Origin: Filosporella fistucella
Lineage: Eukaryota > Ascomycota > Leotiomycetes > Helotiales
DNA length: 64,000 nucleotides
Direction: 5' to 3'
NCBI GenBank assembly: GCA_030077755.1
Contig: JAQJZZ010000014.1
Location: forward strand, 2,604,001 to 2,668,000
Shown one piece after another: positions 23,603-36,222 of the stretch (positions are counted from its first letter, which is position 1; every line of letters begins with the position of its first letter). Under the pieces are notes generated by a model that was given only the letters and a program-made list of their open reading frames with translations, searched no databases and was not told the DNA's origin. Position numbers and translations under genes: made by a program.

Positions 23603-24440
23603 ATGGCGCTGCAACAACTCGAAGGTGGCTGCTCTTGCGGCAGAAACCGATACATAATCCAAATACCCCAAGAGTCAAAAGAGATAGCTCGAGTTTTCTT
23701 TGACAATAGCCATGGCCATCGTAAGTCTTATGATCTACAATTCCACATTGCACCTCTTTTCCCTTCCTTGGAATGCGTTCCGAATGTTCCGTTGCCAATG
23801 TCTTGAACCAACACCATGTTTAATTTATATGGGCTGACCCTTTTCCATAGGCCGATCTCAAGCAACCCCTCTTTCAGCATGGCTGCGTGTGCCCCTCTCC
23901 TGGTATCAATCTTCAACGTACGCCTTCATGGACGATGAGACACATTCCTCCATCCGCCGAACTTACACCTCACCTACCGAACAAAGCTGCAAGCGCCAAT
24001 TCTGCGGTTTCTGTGGCACACCATTATCCTACTGGTCTGAATCGCCAGCTAGCGAAGCAGATTACATTTCTTTGACTTTGGGTTCACTGGCTGGGAAGGA
24101 TTTGAGAGATCTCGAGGACCTAGGACTTTTGCCGGAGGAGGCTTTGGAGGATGCAGAGAATGACAAGGAGAAGATACAGAACGCAGTTCCCATCACTGGT
24201 GCCGACGAATTGGCTACCATCGACAATGAAGGGTTGCCCTGGTTCGAGACTATGGTTGCTGGAAGTCGCCTCGGAAGAATGAGAAAAAGCTGGGGCTCAC
24301 GACAAAGTGGCGATGGCAGATTCAAGATAGAATGGGAGATCATGGAATGGACCGAAGGAGATGATGTTGAGACGGATCCAAAAAAGCGAAAGATTGGCAT
24401 CGTAGACGAGAAGGATGATCATATGGGAGGTGTCAATTAA
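23603..24440 (+). CDS. GFA/CENP-V-domain protein (DUF636 type)
   Basis: Two exons, 23603-23720 and 23851-24440, with a 130 bp phase-1 intron (GTAAGT, branch CTGAC, CCATAG). The product is 235 aa. Zinc ligands of the GFA fold are visible: GGCSCGRNRY (Cys10, Cys12) and FCGFCGTPLSYW (Cys91, Cys94). The central C-x-C-x2-C zinc site of canonical glutathione-dependent formaldehyde-activating enzymes is not present; the equivalent region reads DNSHGHRRSQATPLSAW. The conserved segments LRVPLSWYQSSTYAFM and LTLGSL are typical of a fungal subfamily. With one zinc site lost, formaldehyde/glutathione activity should not be assumed. Probably cytosolic or nuclear (KKRK near the C-terminus). Confidence 0.9.
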
Positions 24441-25206
24441 GAAAAACTCTCGAGCAATTATTGCTGGGGGGTTTTAGTGCGCTTGGAGGCTGAGTTATGA
24501 TGTTACGACAGGTCATGCAAGATGCAGGGTCAATAATGACGGGGTCTTTCCTTTGCGAAAGGAGGCTCTTCGATGATTACTGCAGGGTAATATTTTGCTG
24601 CACGGCTTATACGTGGCATCAGGGTGGATATATGGACGGAAAAGGAATATGGGAGGCTTGCATAGCATGGAGTTTTTCCGAGACCCCTCATTTTGAGGCT
24701 CATCATGATACACTGTACAACACAACACAAGAGCCCTTTTTTTCAAACCTCATGACCTTGTGCAAAACTTCCAACTTAAGAGCATCACCATATCAACGCC
24801 CTCTCACGTGTTTTTATTTACTATGCCAAAAGTGATCACACGCTTCAAATGCTTCCGGCGGCTCGCGGGCCTCTACTCCGCCTCAGCACTTCTCCTCAAT
24901 CTACCAACAACCCCGCCATCTGTCTCCATTTTCTAGTGGGGCAACACAATTCGGAACCTCACGAACGCCTCCTACACGAGATGTTGGAATAGACCCGGTC
25001 TATACGGTCCGAAACCATTGCGAGTTTCCCATAGATCACTTGCTATCCTGTTATATGTCATCCCACTAATGCCTCAAACATATTTAATAACTAGATCTCT
25101 CTCTTCTCTGGTCCTCTCTTCCTTTTCATTCCTCTTTCTATCTTGCAACTGAATTGCCAAGATACACTGAAATTTATCCGGCATAACTTCACTAGGTCGC
25201 ACAATC
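24441..25206 (+). promoter_or_regulatory. Upstream region of the beta-glucosidase gene
   Basis: No gene recognised. The 150 bp before the ATG contain long C/T tracts (about 25090-25150), as is common in promoters of well-expressed filamentous-fungal genes. Confidence 0.4.
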
Positions 25207-26761
<1,555 letters not shown>

Positions 26762-27026
26762 GTAGATAAATAGCGTTGCATCTCAATCACATTTGCATGA
26801 AGAAATAGACTATTATTGTATTTACTTTCATTCAAGATCTTTTTGGGTATAACGACAGCCTCGATCTTTAAGACTTCGCGATTCTATCACTTGTACACTG
26901 AACGCCTCAGCGCTCCTCTATCTGATCAGAGCCGTCCCATCTGTAAACGCCTGTACGAGAAATGCAGGTTGGCATCCGCAATTTATCTATGGGGCGAAAC
27001 ATCTCTGATTTCATTTCCACCCGAAC

Positions 27027-29300
27027 TTAGTCGATAGTTCCTAAAACCTCGACCTCCTCTCCTCCGAGACGCGCAGTGCGTTTGTCTTTTTTTGACTTCT
27101 TCTGAGCTGGTTTCTTGCCCTTCTTTCCACCTGGAGCAGGACCAAAACCAGGACCGCTATTCTCCTTAGCACTATCACCTTCAGCTCTGGTGCCAGGCTC
27201 TCCTTCGTCATCGCTACCCATAGTTGCAAGAATTCTTCTGGCCGCGTCCTTAGATACAGATCCATTGCCTCGTTGAATTTCTGCTTTCTTCTGTCTTGTA
27301 ACTTCTGCTGCAGCTTCGAGAACCTTTGCTATTTCTTCTCTTTGTTCCTGGTCATAGCGCTCTTCCTCGGCTTTGATAGCTTCCACAGATTCGAGCTTGA
27401 TCTCAGACATTTTTTCGAAATGTTCCAAGTCAATGGGTTTCTTTGGACCTATCAGATATTTGGTGACCTTTGCTGGGTTCTTGCGCTCCTCGCTATTGAA
27501 CTTCAATTTGATCTGACGACGGTTGCGGTGCGGGAACAATTTTGCAATAGACTCAAAATCCGTACCAAATTGATTGAGTCCTCTGTAGAAAAGATCAGTG
27601 GCAGCACGATCCCAAGCTTGTGCACGCTCCCGTTTCATATAAGTGCCTGAAGTGACCACACGTGAAAATTCGTTCTCCTCGATTTCTTGAAACTCTTCTT
27701 GCTCTGCCTGTGCACGTTTGTGGCGATCGATTTGTAGAGACGATTCGTCCAGAACAAGATTTCCATCAACGATACGCATTTGGGGACCCATATTGTTACC
27801 CATAACAACTTCTGGGGCTTCCTCTTCAGCTTCTCTATTGGTTCCTGATGGTCCAGCAGTTACCTCTCCCGGTTCTGCCTGCGCCTCTCCGTCAGCATCA
27901 ATGAGATCAACAAGCTCGGGATGATTTCTTCGGATCTTTTCTTTTGTTGCGAGTTTTTTCTTCTTAGAAATCCTCTCCTTAATTTCATCATGCCTGCTGA
28001 ATTTCTTGCCAATCTTTAGGTCCTTGCAAAGATCTGTCATTGTCATAGTAGTGTGATCGATTTCCTCGTCTGAGGCACCTTCGGGAGTTTCAGCTCGTTC
28101 CTTTCTTCTCTTTTCGCCGCCGTCTTTTCTTTTTCGAACCCGTTTTGACCCAGCAGACCGTCTTGGTCGATTTAATTGCATTTCCACAGTAGCTCTACCA
28201 TCATCCCCTTCCTCAGCTTCCTGTACAACTTTCCGGCGTTTGGTATACTTTCTCTTCTTCTTGCCTTTTTCAGTGCCGGAGGCAGGCTCTTGCTCTGCAA
28301 GTATTTGACCAGATGAACCATCGGGATTAAGAACAGCCATTGGAACAAGTTCGGATGTTCTTGCAGCTATATTTACATCCCCTGCAGGACCAAGCCCAGA
28401 GGATATTGTTCCTCCAGCAGGACCCATATGTGCTGAGCCAGTAGCCACCCCAGGAACTTCATCAGCAAGACGTGCAATGTTTTCGGGGGACGGATATCGG
28501 TAAGGTGGGGGATTTGGGGTTCTATCTCGAGATGGAGATCTTCCTCTTTCGTTTTGGGATTCGGCCGCAGATTGGCGTATGAGCGCAGATCGTATATCTT
28601 CTGGCTCAGTGTGTTGGACCGGAGCTGAGCGTGGGTGATGTGATTCATTTTGGACCGGTGGAGGAATGCTCGTCTCCGTTGAGCTGTGTTCAGAAGCTAG
28701 TGGAGGCAGATTTGAAGAAGTAGGTGGAATTGTCGTCGGTGTTGATTGTATCGTAGGCTCCAGCTGAGATGATGTACTTTCGATGCCGATACTTACTCGA
28801 TCGTCAACTCTGTGTGGGAGTGCCTCGGAGGCTATTTGAGGGGTGGATGTATGTACAGTTGGTACCATCGAAGTTGGGGTAGAAAGACCAGCAGTAGATG
28901 CTTCAGGTACTATGGTTTCCGTCTCGATAGCTACTCGTTTGGGTGCCGGGTCTGGTTGTTCTTCTTCTTCTTCTCTTGTCTTCCTCTTTAGGTGTGCGGT
29001 AATTGGTTCATCTGTGGATTCGACAGTTCCAACTGGGGCGGACTCAATCTGCGAGGTGCGGCTTGCGTCTGGCTGCGATGGAATAGACACTTTTGGCTGC
29101 GCACTATCCTGAGCGGCGATATTTGTAGGCTCTTTCTCTGCATTTTGTGTCCGGATTTCTGGTGCGGTAGTCGATGGCGTAGAAGCTGTCGTCTGCGACT
29201 GTCGCTCGACGCTGGGCCGCACAGGAGGGACTGCGGACGTGGGGCCTGGTCGTCGGGGACCCTTTTTTGGGGCGAAATTTTTGCTTCTACCTTTCAACAT
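27027..29300 (-). CDS. BDP1: TFIIIB subunit B'' (BDP1)
   Basis: Single exon, 757 aa. The SANT/Myb-like core is at about residues 560-620 (DRAATDLFYRGLNQFGTD, then FPHRNRRQIKLKFNSEE). This core binds TBP-DNA and Brf1 in RNA polymerase III initiation. The conserved flank before it (TSGTYMKRERAQAW) is also present. The N-terminal half is low-complexity and rich in Ser, Thr, Pro and Glu. A very basic segment (KKKRKYTKRRK) and a Lys-rich C-terminus (KKGKKPAQKKSKKDKR) are likely nuclear-localisation or DNA-contact regions. The size fits fungal BDP1. It lies back-to-back with BRE1, with 359 bp between start codons. Confidence 0.95.
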   Translation of the reverse strand: MLKGRSKNFAPKKGPRRPGPTSAVPPVRPSVERQSQTTASTPSTTAPEIRTQNAEKEPTNIAAQDSAQPKVSIPSQPDASRTSQIESAPVGTVESTDEPITAHLKRKTREEEEEQPDPAPKRVAIETETIVPEASTAGLSTPTSMVPTVHTSTPQIASEALPHRVDDRVSIGIESTSSQLEPTIQSTPTTIPPTSSNLPPLASEHSSTETSIPPPVQNESHHPRSAPVQHTEPEDIRSALIRQSAAESQNERGRSPSRDRTPNPPPYRYPSPENIARLADEVPGVATGSAHMGPAGGTISSGLGPAGDVNIAARTSELVPMAVLNPDGSSGQILAEQEPASGTEKGKKKRKYTKRRKVVQEAEEGDDGRATVEMQLNRPRRSAGSKRVRKRKDGGEKRRKERAETPEGASDEEIDHTTMTMTDLCKDLKIGKKFSRHDEIKERISKKKKLATKEKIRRNHPELVDLIDADGEAQAEPGEVTAGPSGTNREAEEEAPEVVMGNNMGPQMRIVDGNLVLDESSLQIDRHKRAQAEQEEFQEIEENEFSRVVTSGTYMKRERAQAWDRAATDLFYRGLNQFGTDFESIAKLFPHRNRRQIKLKFNSEERKNPAKVTKYLIGPKKPIDLEHFEKMSEIKLESVEAIKAEEERYDQEQREEIAKVLEAAAEVTRQKKAEIQRGNGSVSKDAARRILATMGSDDEGEPGTRAEGDSAKENSGPGFGPAPGGKKGKKPAQKKSKKDKRTARLGGEEVEVLGTID

Positions 29301-29659
29301 GGTCGCAGTAGAACAATTGCATTCTTTGCGGAACCAAAAGGTGGTGACTTTGAATTCGATATGACTTTTGCGGGGATGTGAGTCTGAGTCTGGAAACTCG
29401 CTTCTGGACGCTAACTCAATTAAGCTAGCACACAGCCTCCGTTCAAGATCTCTTCAACATTAGTGACTGAACCTCATTGTTTCCAATCTACGAATCTTGC
29501 CACCACATCGCTGCACAACTCCACCTTCGACTTGCTGCAATCACCGCAGCAGGTCTTCTACATCACCCTGACGGGCTCGCATATCTTCTGCCATTTGGCG
29601 CGCATAGTCTGATGCCGATTACAAGCCCCCTTCAATCATCTCACCCATCCTTCATCAAG
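29301..29659. promoter_or_regulatory. Shared promoter region BDP1/BRE1
   Basis: 359 bp between two divergent nuclear genes. No TATA box is obvious, as is usual for constitutive housekeeping promoters. Confidence 0.45.
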
Positions 29660-32242
29660 ATGGAGGATAGGAAGAGAGCCGCCCGCGATGATGTTGGGCC
29701 ACCTACCAAACGACAAGCAGTCAATGGTAAACCCTCTGCAGATGCTGATATGCCATGGGCCAACGATCTTGAGGTATGTGTGGCCATCTCCATGATTTCG
29801 CTTTTGATCCGTCATGACCGGAATGCTCGATCTGTTCTATCCCCCTATATGTACGATCCTAGATCTATACACTTCATATGTTCCACGGTGTATGGTCTAT
29901 TGGGCTGGTGCTAATGCGCAGCTTGCTGTTCACAGCACGTTGCATAGCTTGCAGACCTCCTTGAACCTCTATCTTCGTACAGCATCCCCAACCATACATC
30001 ACACACAATTCATTCGCCGCGATGAGCATATCAAAGAGTATTCGGAACATATTGCTGACACGTGTCACGTCATAGAATTACCAGAAGGATGCCATATACC
30101 GCCAAATGCTCGAGTACAAGCGGGAGAAGGCTACCCTAGAAACCAGTCTAAGAGACGTCGAGAAGCGTGCGCATGATCATGATGATCATTTGCGAGTCGT
30201 TGATGCTTGGTGGACACAGGTAATTTTTCTTTGCGCACGTGCTCTCCTGCACCTTAGCTGATCTATATCTAGCTATTAGAGGAAGTGAAATTGTTAGTCG
30301 AGGATGAGGTCCCTTCTGATGATGATCTTGATGGTGAGTGCAACATTTGGCAGCGCATAGAACTAACAATGCTAACAAGTTGGCAGCTTCCTTCCCAACC
30401 GCGTTAAACTTCAAAGGCAGCGAGAACTTCCAAGGCCATCTGGCATCGAAGGCTAAGGAAATTAAATCTAAGTTGAATGCTATCTTCACTAATCTCTCAT
30501 CTGTACGGGGCAAGCCATCAGCGGATCTACAGCAACTTCAGGCCAAGATCACAAAATTACTATCTGGACAGAAGGAGTATTTGGTGAAGATCGAAAGATT
30601 GCGAACTGAGAAGGAGGAACTGCGTGAGAAATTGGAGACTGCATCATTACGCTACATCAAGGCTGAGAAGAGGTTGGACAGGGCTAGAAGCGCTGCTGTT
30701 GCTAAAGTAGAGCAACAAGCCATTGCTGGCACTGGTAATAATTCTGGCAGTGGTATTGGGGGCGTCGAGAACGGGGGCGACATCGAGATGACGAATGGAA
30801 TTCCCGAGCAAAGTGAAGAGTCGCAGACGGCATTGAAGGAAGCAACCGCAGTTGTCGAAAAGCAAAAGGAGCAACTGGATGCCATCAGCGCCGAGAATAA
30901 GTCGTTGATAGAGCAACTCACGGCAGCAAGCACAAGACTATCAAACCTCACGGAAGATGATTACGCAAGAACTGAGCTGTTCAAGCAATTTCGGGTACAG
31001 CACGAGGATGTGATCAAGCGCATTAATCATCTCGAAGCCACGAATATTCAATTACGAGAGGAGGCCGAAAAATATCAAGCCGAACGTACAGCCTATCGTG
31101 CGCAAGTCGAAAATGAATCCGAAATCATAATCAGCGAGCTCGAAAGCCAGCTACAACAGAATGAAGCCAATCTTGCCAGAGTCAGAGCAGCCAGGGACGA
31201 GGTTGCGGCAGAAATGGCGATCCGAAAAGCCGGCGAAGAGCATGACCGTGCTTCTCCCGATCATTTCACGGAGCTCATTGCCGCAAGAGACGAAAGAATT
31301 GCTGCCTTGGAACTTGAAATTAAGCGCATCAGCTTGTTATTGAATGAGCAAGCATGTGAACCTACCCTACGAGCAGAAATTGACGGGATGAATTTGGAGG
31401 AGCTTCGGAGAAAGTATGAGACCTTGGAGCAAGGGTTTGAGGCGATCAATAAGGAGCTTCCCGCGTTGCAGAGTGCCTATACACGAGTCCAATCATTGTC
31501 GACAAAGAAGGTCATGGATTTTGCTGCATTGGAGGAGCGAGTTTCTGTGTTGAATGCCGAGAAGCAAAAGGCTGAACAGAAATATTTTGCAGCTCGAAGA
31601 GACAACGATAACAAGATGATAGAAGCTCGTAATCTCCGAGCCCAAAACTCGAAGAGTTCAGAGATCATCACTCAGTTGAAGGACGTCGAAACTGCAAATC
31701 GAACCCTACTTAGCAATTTGGAAAAGCAACTGAGCGAAATGAGACAAGCCAATACTTCTATCACAGCAGAGAATAAGAAGATGGATGCGACAAGTCGAGA
31801 AGCAATTAGCAAGACTGATGGGCTCAAGAACCAAGTTGCGGAGCTCACCAATCTAGTCAAATCCAAGGACTCCCAATACTCTGCTACCAAGCAACGCATT
31901 CAAGCTATCGAGTTGGAAATTGAGCAACTCCGCGTCAAGTATGAGCAATCACAAAAGGATCGGGATATGTGGAAGACCAAGTCCCTCAGCAATCAATCTG
32001 GTGAGGAGGAAATGCTCAGGGTAAGTATCGAAATCTCCTTTGATTTTCAGCCAAACTAACTGTTATAGACTTTGGCTCTCTGCACAATCTGCCGCCACGA
32101 GTTCAAAAACACGGCTATCAAGGTTTGCGGGCACACATTCTGCAAAGCTTGCGTCGAGGATCGGATCAACAACCGCATGCGAAAATGTCCAAACTGCTCC
32201 AAGCCATTTGACAAATCCGATGTTATGCTCATTCATTTGTGA
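29660..32242 (+). CDS. BRE1: E3 ubiquitin-protein ligase BRE1 (histone H2B)
   Basis: Five exons: 29660-29773, 30076-30219, 30273-30333, 30387-32020 and 32069-32242. All junctions are in phase and the product is 708 aa. It begins [11 protein letters not shown] with a PPTKRQ nuclear-type signal. The conserved N-terminal block follows ([18 protein letters not shown], then [12 protein letters not shown]), which contacts Rad6 in this family. A ~450-residue coiled coil follows. The C3HC4 RING is encoded by the last exon ([33 protein letters not shown]), at about residues 655-695. With Rad6 it monoubiquitinates histone H2B, upstream of H3K4 and H3K79 methylation. The first intron (302 bp) is unusually long for this window. 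No additional exon was needed inside it. Confidence 0.96.
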
Positions 32243-32559
32243 TTTAGTCTCTGCTTTCGGCTGTTGGTTTATGGGGAGCTTTCGGCGTTATGTAACCTCA
32301 TAAGGGTTGTATCATTGCATTGGATGGAAATTGGCTATCTGGCTTACCCCATGGCTTTTAAGATCACCGAATTAATTCCCTCTGTATACCACGTTTCTTT
32401 TCAGTTCCGCATGAATACACCGTTGAGGTGTTTGCGCTCGTCTACTTTGGGTTGACGGATAGGGCATGCTGGACAGACACAGCGTTTGTAAAGCTAGATC
32501 TCTCTGAAATGATCGTTAAAATTAGACTTCGTTACATAATTCTGTGAGCCTCCTCTCAA
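32243..32559. other. Convergent 3' region BRE1/SARAF-like
   Basis: 317 bp between two convergent stop codons; shared 3' UTR sequence. Nothing else seen. Confidence 0.5.
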
Positions 32560-33480
32560 TTATCTTCGTGATGTGGATCCGAATCCGGTGCTTTCATGTC
32601 TGGCCGAAGAACTTGAACCTGAATCACTTCGACGAGGTGCAGGATTGTCGTTACCGCCAAACCAGGAGCTTCCCCCTCGATTTCCGAGTAAAGGCTCTTG
32701 TTGTCTGTTCCCTCCTCTCCCAGCCATGTAACCAGCAGCTGCTCCAGCACCTGCACCAGTCCAGAATCCTGGTCTCCAGCTTTCCTGACCACTTGAGTAT
32801 CTTTTCCCTGGGTATGGTGGTGGAGGATCATAACCATCACCTCCTCCACCACCCCAACCGCCCCCTCCCCATCCTCCGCCCCATCCGCCTCCAGGTCTTC
32901 TAGGTTGTCCTGCTACATTTCCAGGAGCTGCAGCATTGACACAAGCTGAATAAACAATCCACCCCAACACTCCTACGAACAGCATCATGAACAGAACTTT
33001 CCCAATACCTGATCCTCCCTCCTCTGATCCTGAACCAGGCCATTTATACCCACCTCCATATTTTTCTTCTCCCTTGTCCGTCAAAAGTAATCTGTATTCT
33101 ACCCCACAACTCCCCTTTAATACGTACGGATCATCTCGACTAGCATATCCCTCACAAATCACCTCCGTGCTGCCCAATTTAAACTCTTCAGGTAAAGAAG
33201 TAGTGCAAGACCACTCTATATCTTCGCCGCCGTATGAAGAGCCCTGGTTTGTACACCGCATAACATCGACTTTGTAGTGGCTACATCCTGGCCCTTTGCA
33301 GACTAGCTGAGGCACTGCGGCGACGCGACGGTGAGAGGTCTTTGCATTATCCCGTAGAGTCAGAGTTTTGACTTGAGAAAGGAGAATAGCATCTTTAGGA
33401 ACCTTCTTTGCGGCGAAGGTTGAGCTAGGTGTAAGAAGGAGAGCCACGATGGCGGGGTAGAGAAAGGGTAGGAGCTGCAT
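32560..33480 (-). CDS. SARAF-like ER membrane protein (store-operated Ca2+ entry regulator family)
   Basis: Single exon, 306 aa. A signal peptide (LLPFLYPAIVALLLTPSSTFA) is followed by a lumenal domain with conserved cysteines (LVCKGPGCSHYKVDVMRC, WSCTTSLP, VICEGY, GSCGVEYRL). One transmembrane helix is near residue 170 (VLFMMLFVGVLGWIVYSA). The cytosolic tail is rich in Gly, Trp and Pro (GGGWGGGWGGG; YDPPPPYPG), the hallmark of the SARAF/TMEM66 family. In animals SARAF slows store-operated calcium entry by acting on STIM. Fungi lack STIM/Orai as known, so the fungal role is open. Location in the ER is inferred from the family. Confidence 0.93.
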   Translation of the reverse strand: MQLLPFLYPAIVALLLTPSSTFAAKKVPKDAILLSQVKTLTLRDNAKTSHRRVAAVPQLVCKGPGCSHYKVDVMRCTNQGSSYGGEDIEWSCTTSLPEEFKLGSTEVICEGYASRDDPYVLKGSCGVEYRLLLTDKGEEKYGGGYKWPGSGSEEGGSGIGKVLFMMLFVGVLGWIVYSACVNAAAPGNVAGQPRRPGGGWGGGWGGGGWGGGGGDGYDPPPPYPGKRYSSGQESWRPGFWTGAGAGAAAGYMAGRGGNRQQEPLLGNRGGSSWFGGNDNPAPRRSDSGSSSSARHESTGFGSTSRR

Positions 33481-34003
33481 GGTGACGATACTTGGTTTTC
33501 GAGGTATGGTGTGCAGGTATCAGCTGCACAAAGGCCTTTATGACATGGGGCTGTCTCTGCGAACTGAGGTGTGCTTCGGGGTTTAAGTAGAGGATAAAGG
33601 ACAGATATGGTGTATGGAGGAGGTGTTGTGGTGACGACTTTTCGGGACGTTGCCACTTACATTTCTGCCTTGGAAGCTCAGCCTTGTCTAGTGGTGCTAT
33701 GTTAAAGCGGCACTGGAAATAAATGTAAGAATCGATGCAATTGTTGATTGTATCTGCGATGAGATGATGTGAAGAGATCTAGAGCTGGAAACCGCTATTT
33801 ATAACAGCTTTATAATGAAATTTATCCTTCAATGCCGAGAAAGGAATGCATCTGAATGTCCAGCACCCTTGCTGCATTTCTGACGCTGCTTCTTTGTTCC
33901 CAAAATCCATCCCGTAAAGCGGTGACAAGCGGCAATTCTGAAGCTCTCCTACAACTTCAACCACTTGAGGAGGGAGCTCCATAAGCACCCATATACACCC
34001 ATC
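33481..34003. promoter_or_regulatory. Divergent promoter region SARAF-like/PBN1
   Basis: 523 bp between the start codons of two genes for ER membrane proteins. No clear TATA box or other element is identified. Confidence 0.4.
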
Positions 34004-35615
34004 ATGCGTCAAAGAATAACATTTATTCAAGAGCCTCAGGACTCAGTCGATCCGAAGAACCTCAAGGTATCCAAAAATTCAATCTCGACAACTGGATTGA
34101 AAGCTGCGAGAGAAGAGAGGATTACATTTGGATTTGATGAGCTACCACAGGAGCTGTATAAGGTATTGAAGGCGGCACATGAGATACATATACGATGGGT
34201 TGGGGAAAGACCTTATGAGAGTTTATCTCCTCTGGTTGCACGTTTGAGTCCGGGGTTACATGTGTTTTATTCGGGCCAGAAAGGGAATCATAGCTCGTAT
34301 GTCAATCCTAGATTTGGGAATTGAATGATATCTAATTCTTTGTAGAGAATTGCTATGTCCGCTTCTGCAAAAAGCTTTTGGAGATATAGATTGTGTTAGC
34401 CCCCAAGTATAATTGTCCCTACTTGGTCTCCAAGCATTGAATTCTGACCACCCACAGAAATCATTCACCACACTCCCAACAGAACGCTTCTCCCACTCCG
34501 CAGCAACACAATACTACTCCCCACTCGCCAGTCTCTCCGACCTAGAAAGCTATCTCTCTCATAAAATCTGCTCCTCTCCCTCTCTCATCTCAGAAAAATC
34601 ACAATGTCTCTCCCGAGTCCAAACCATCCTCTCCGCAGCAACTCTCGACGTAGATTTCGACACCATATCTCACGCTCTAACCCTAACAGCCTTCTTCCCT
34701 CCCCAAACTCAAGATCTCCATATCCAAAAACCCAGCACTGGGTCCTCTCGCCTAGAAGTCGGTATTCTCTCTGTTGAAAAGCCGCAAGAACCAGAGGAAT
34801 TAAGTCTAGGTGGATTCCTCACCGTAATAGGCGAAGACACCAAACCCTCACCAACCCTCTTCTCCTTCCCAGCTCGACATCATCCACTCTCTTCCTTTTT
34901 CTCATCTTCATTTATTCAGCCAACTGGTCTCCATCCCAACTTGGAGATCAGGATAAGTTCCTCAAAACCACCTTTGGAAGACAGAGCATGTGCTTTACAC
35001 ACCCATCTCACTCTCCCAAGGGAGATATTCGCAGACAAGTACCAGCTCTCTGATCCCTTGTTTCTAGCTAGCAAGAATTTATCTGCTATACATTACATCA
35101 CTTCACCCGTGGATCTCGAAGCACCAGCATACGCACTCTCAACCTGGGGATCATCCGTCCTCTTAGAGCTCGCTCCTCCTACCCCATCAAAAGACGAAGT
35201 CTTCACAGTCCATATCCCCCTTCATCTCCGCTATCTGCCTCCCTCCTCCGAAGGAGACCAAACTTCCTTCCATCTCCCGTCTCCAGTACTATTCTGGGCC
35301 TGCACCGCAGACGAAGGATCGAAATTCCCTATCAATCCATTTGATAAAGTGAACATAGGATATGATGGTCTCTTCGGTCCGAGAACGCTGTTTTATCATC
35401 TTTCTCCTCAGTTGGCGGTGGGAGAAGAAAGGTTAGGAAATACGCTTATTGCGCCGGTATTGGAATTGGGGAATGCGTGGTATGTTGAGGGGGGAACGGC
35501 GGTGGTGGTTATGTTGGGGTTTGTGTGGGTTTTGTGGTGTTTGGGGAGAGTGTTCTGGGGGAGTGGGATTGGGAACGGTAGGAAGAGTGTGGAGAAGGAG
35601 AAGAAGGATAAGTGA
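34004..35615 (+). CDS. PBN1: PBN1/PIG-X, GPI mannosyltransferase I subunit
   Basis: Three exons, 34004-34296, 34346-34406 and 34458-35615, with introns of 49 and 51 bp, all in phase. The product is 503 aa. It starts MRQRITFIQEP, like other fungal Pbn1 proteins. Conserved blocks include LPREIFADKYQL, DLEAPAYALSTWGS and the LHLRYLPPS region of the PIG-X domain. A single C-terminal transmembrane helix (VVVMLGFVWVLWCLG) with a basic cytosolic tail anchors it in the ER. The partner is the Gpi14/PIG-M mannosyltransferase, which adds the first mannose of the GPI anchor. The start was chosen over an upstream Met because the upstream 13 residues are not family-like. Confidence 0.92.
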
Positions 35616-36222
35616 GGAACATGAGATGTGATGTTGGGATTAGGATCAGGAAAGTCATCAAGTTGAAGGATATCTAGTGAGAAATATCATCAATCAAAAT
35701 TCTCACATATATGCCCTAAAGATACATGCAACGATTCAAATAGTGATTTTAGTGCTTGTCTTATGGTTGTCGGCTTCTTCTCGAATTCCGGGCTAAATTG
35801 AAGCTAGCTAATGCATAGAGACATCTCTCGAAAATAATCTTCTTGGCAAGACTAATGGTGGGGGTCGAGCATAAGCTATGAGCTGGGAGGGTCAGTAGAA
35901 TGCTGTACGAAAAAGATTTTTTTCCCGTCAGTCAGCCATATCATACAGCATACTTCCTCCAACTGCCAATGAAGCCTAGGCAAACAAATCAAGTAAAGCG
36001 CCATCGAAGTCAAAACGTGATCAGGTAGAAGGTACCTACGAGATCTCTATTCTATACTATCCCCCTAATGCACCTAACCCATGAATGGCGCCGTAGCACC
36101 TATAATATACACCCTAACTCCGCATATGCCCAGTCCAGCCCAGCCAAAACCCAATTCCAATCCAATCCAATACAGCACTCGCGGTCGCGGTCGCGCGTCC
36201 GCAATGCTGAATAAATGCAAAT
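35616..36222. other. Convergent intergenic region PBN1/NHX1
   Basis: 3' flanks of two convergent genes. It contains a CAATC/CCAAT-type short repeat near 36150-36172 and a GC-rich GCGGTCGCGGTCGCG tract at about 36180. No gene is seen. Confidence 0.5.

Noticed and set aside
28843..29381. Plus-strand frames of 89-129 codons opposite the BDP1 N-terminus
   Set aside because: They lie in low-complexity Ser/Thr/Pro coding sequence of BDP1, which leaves antisense frames open by composition.
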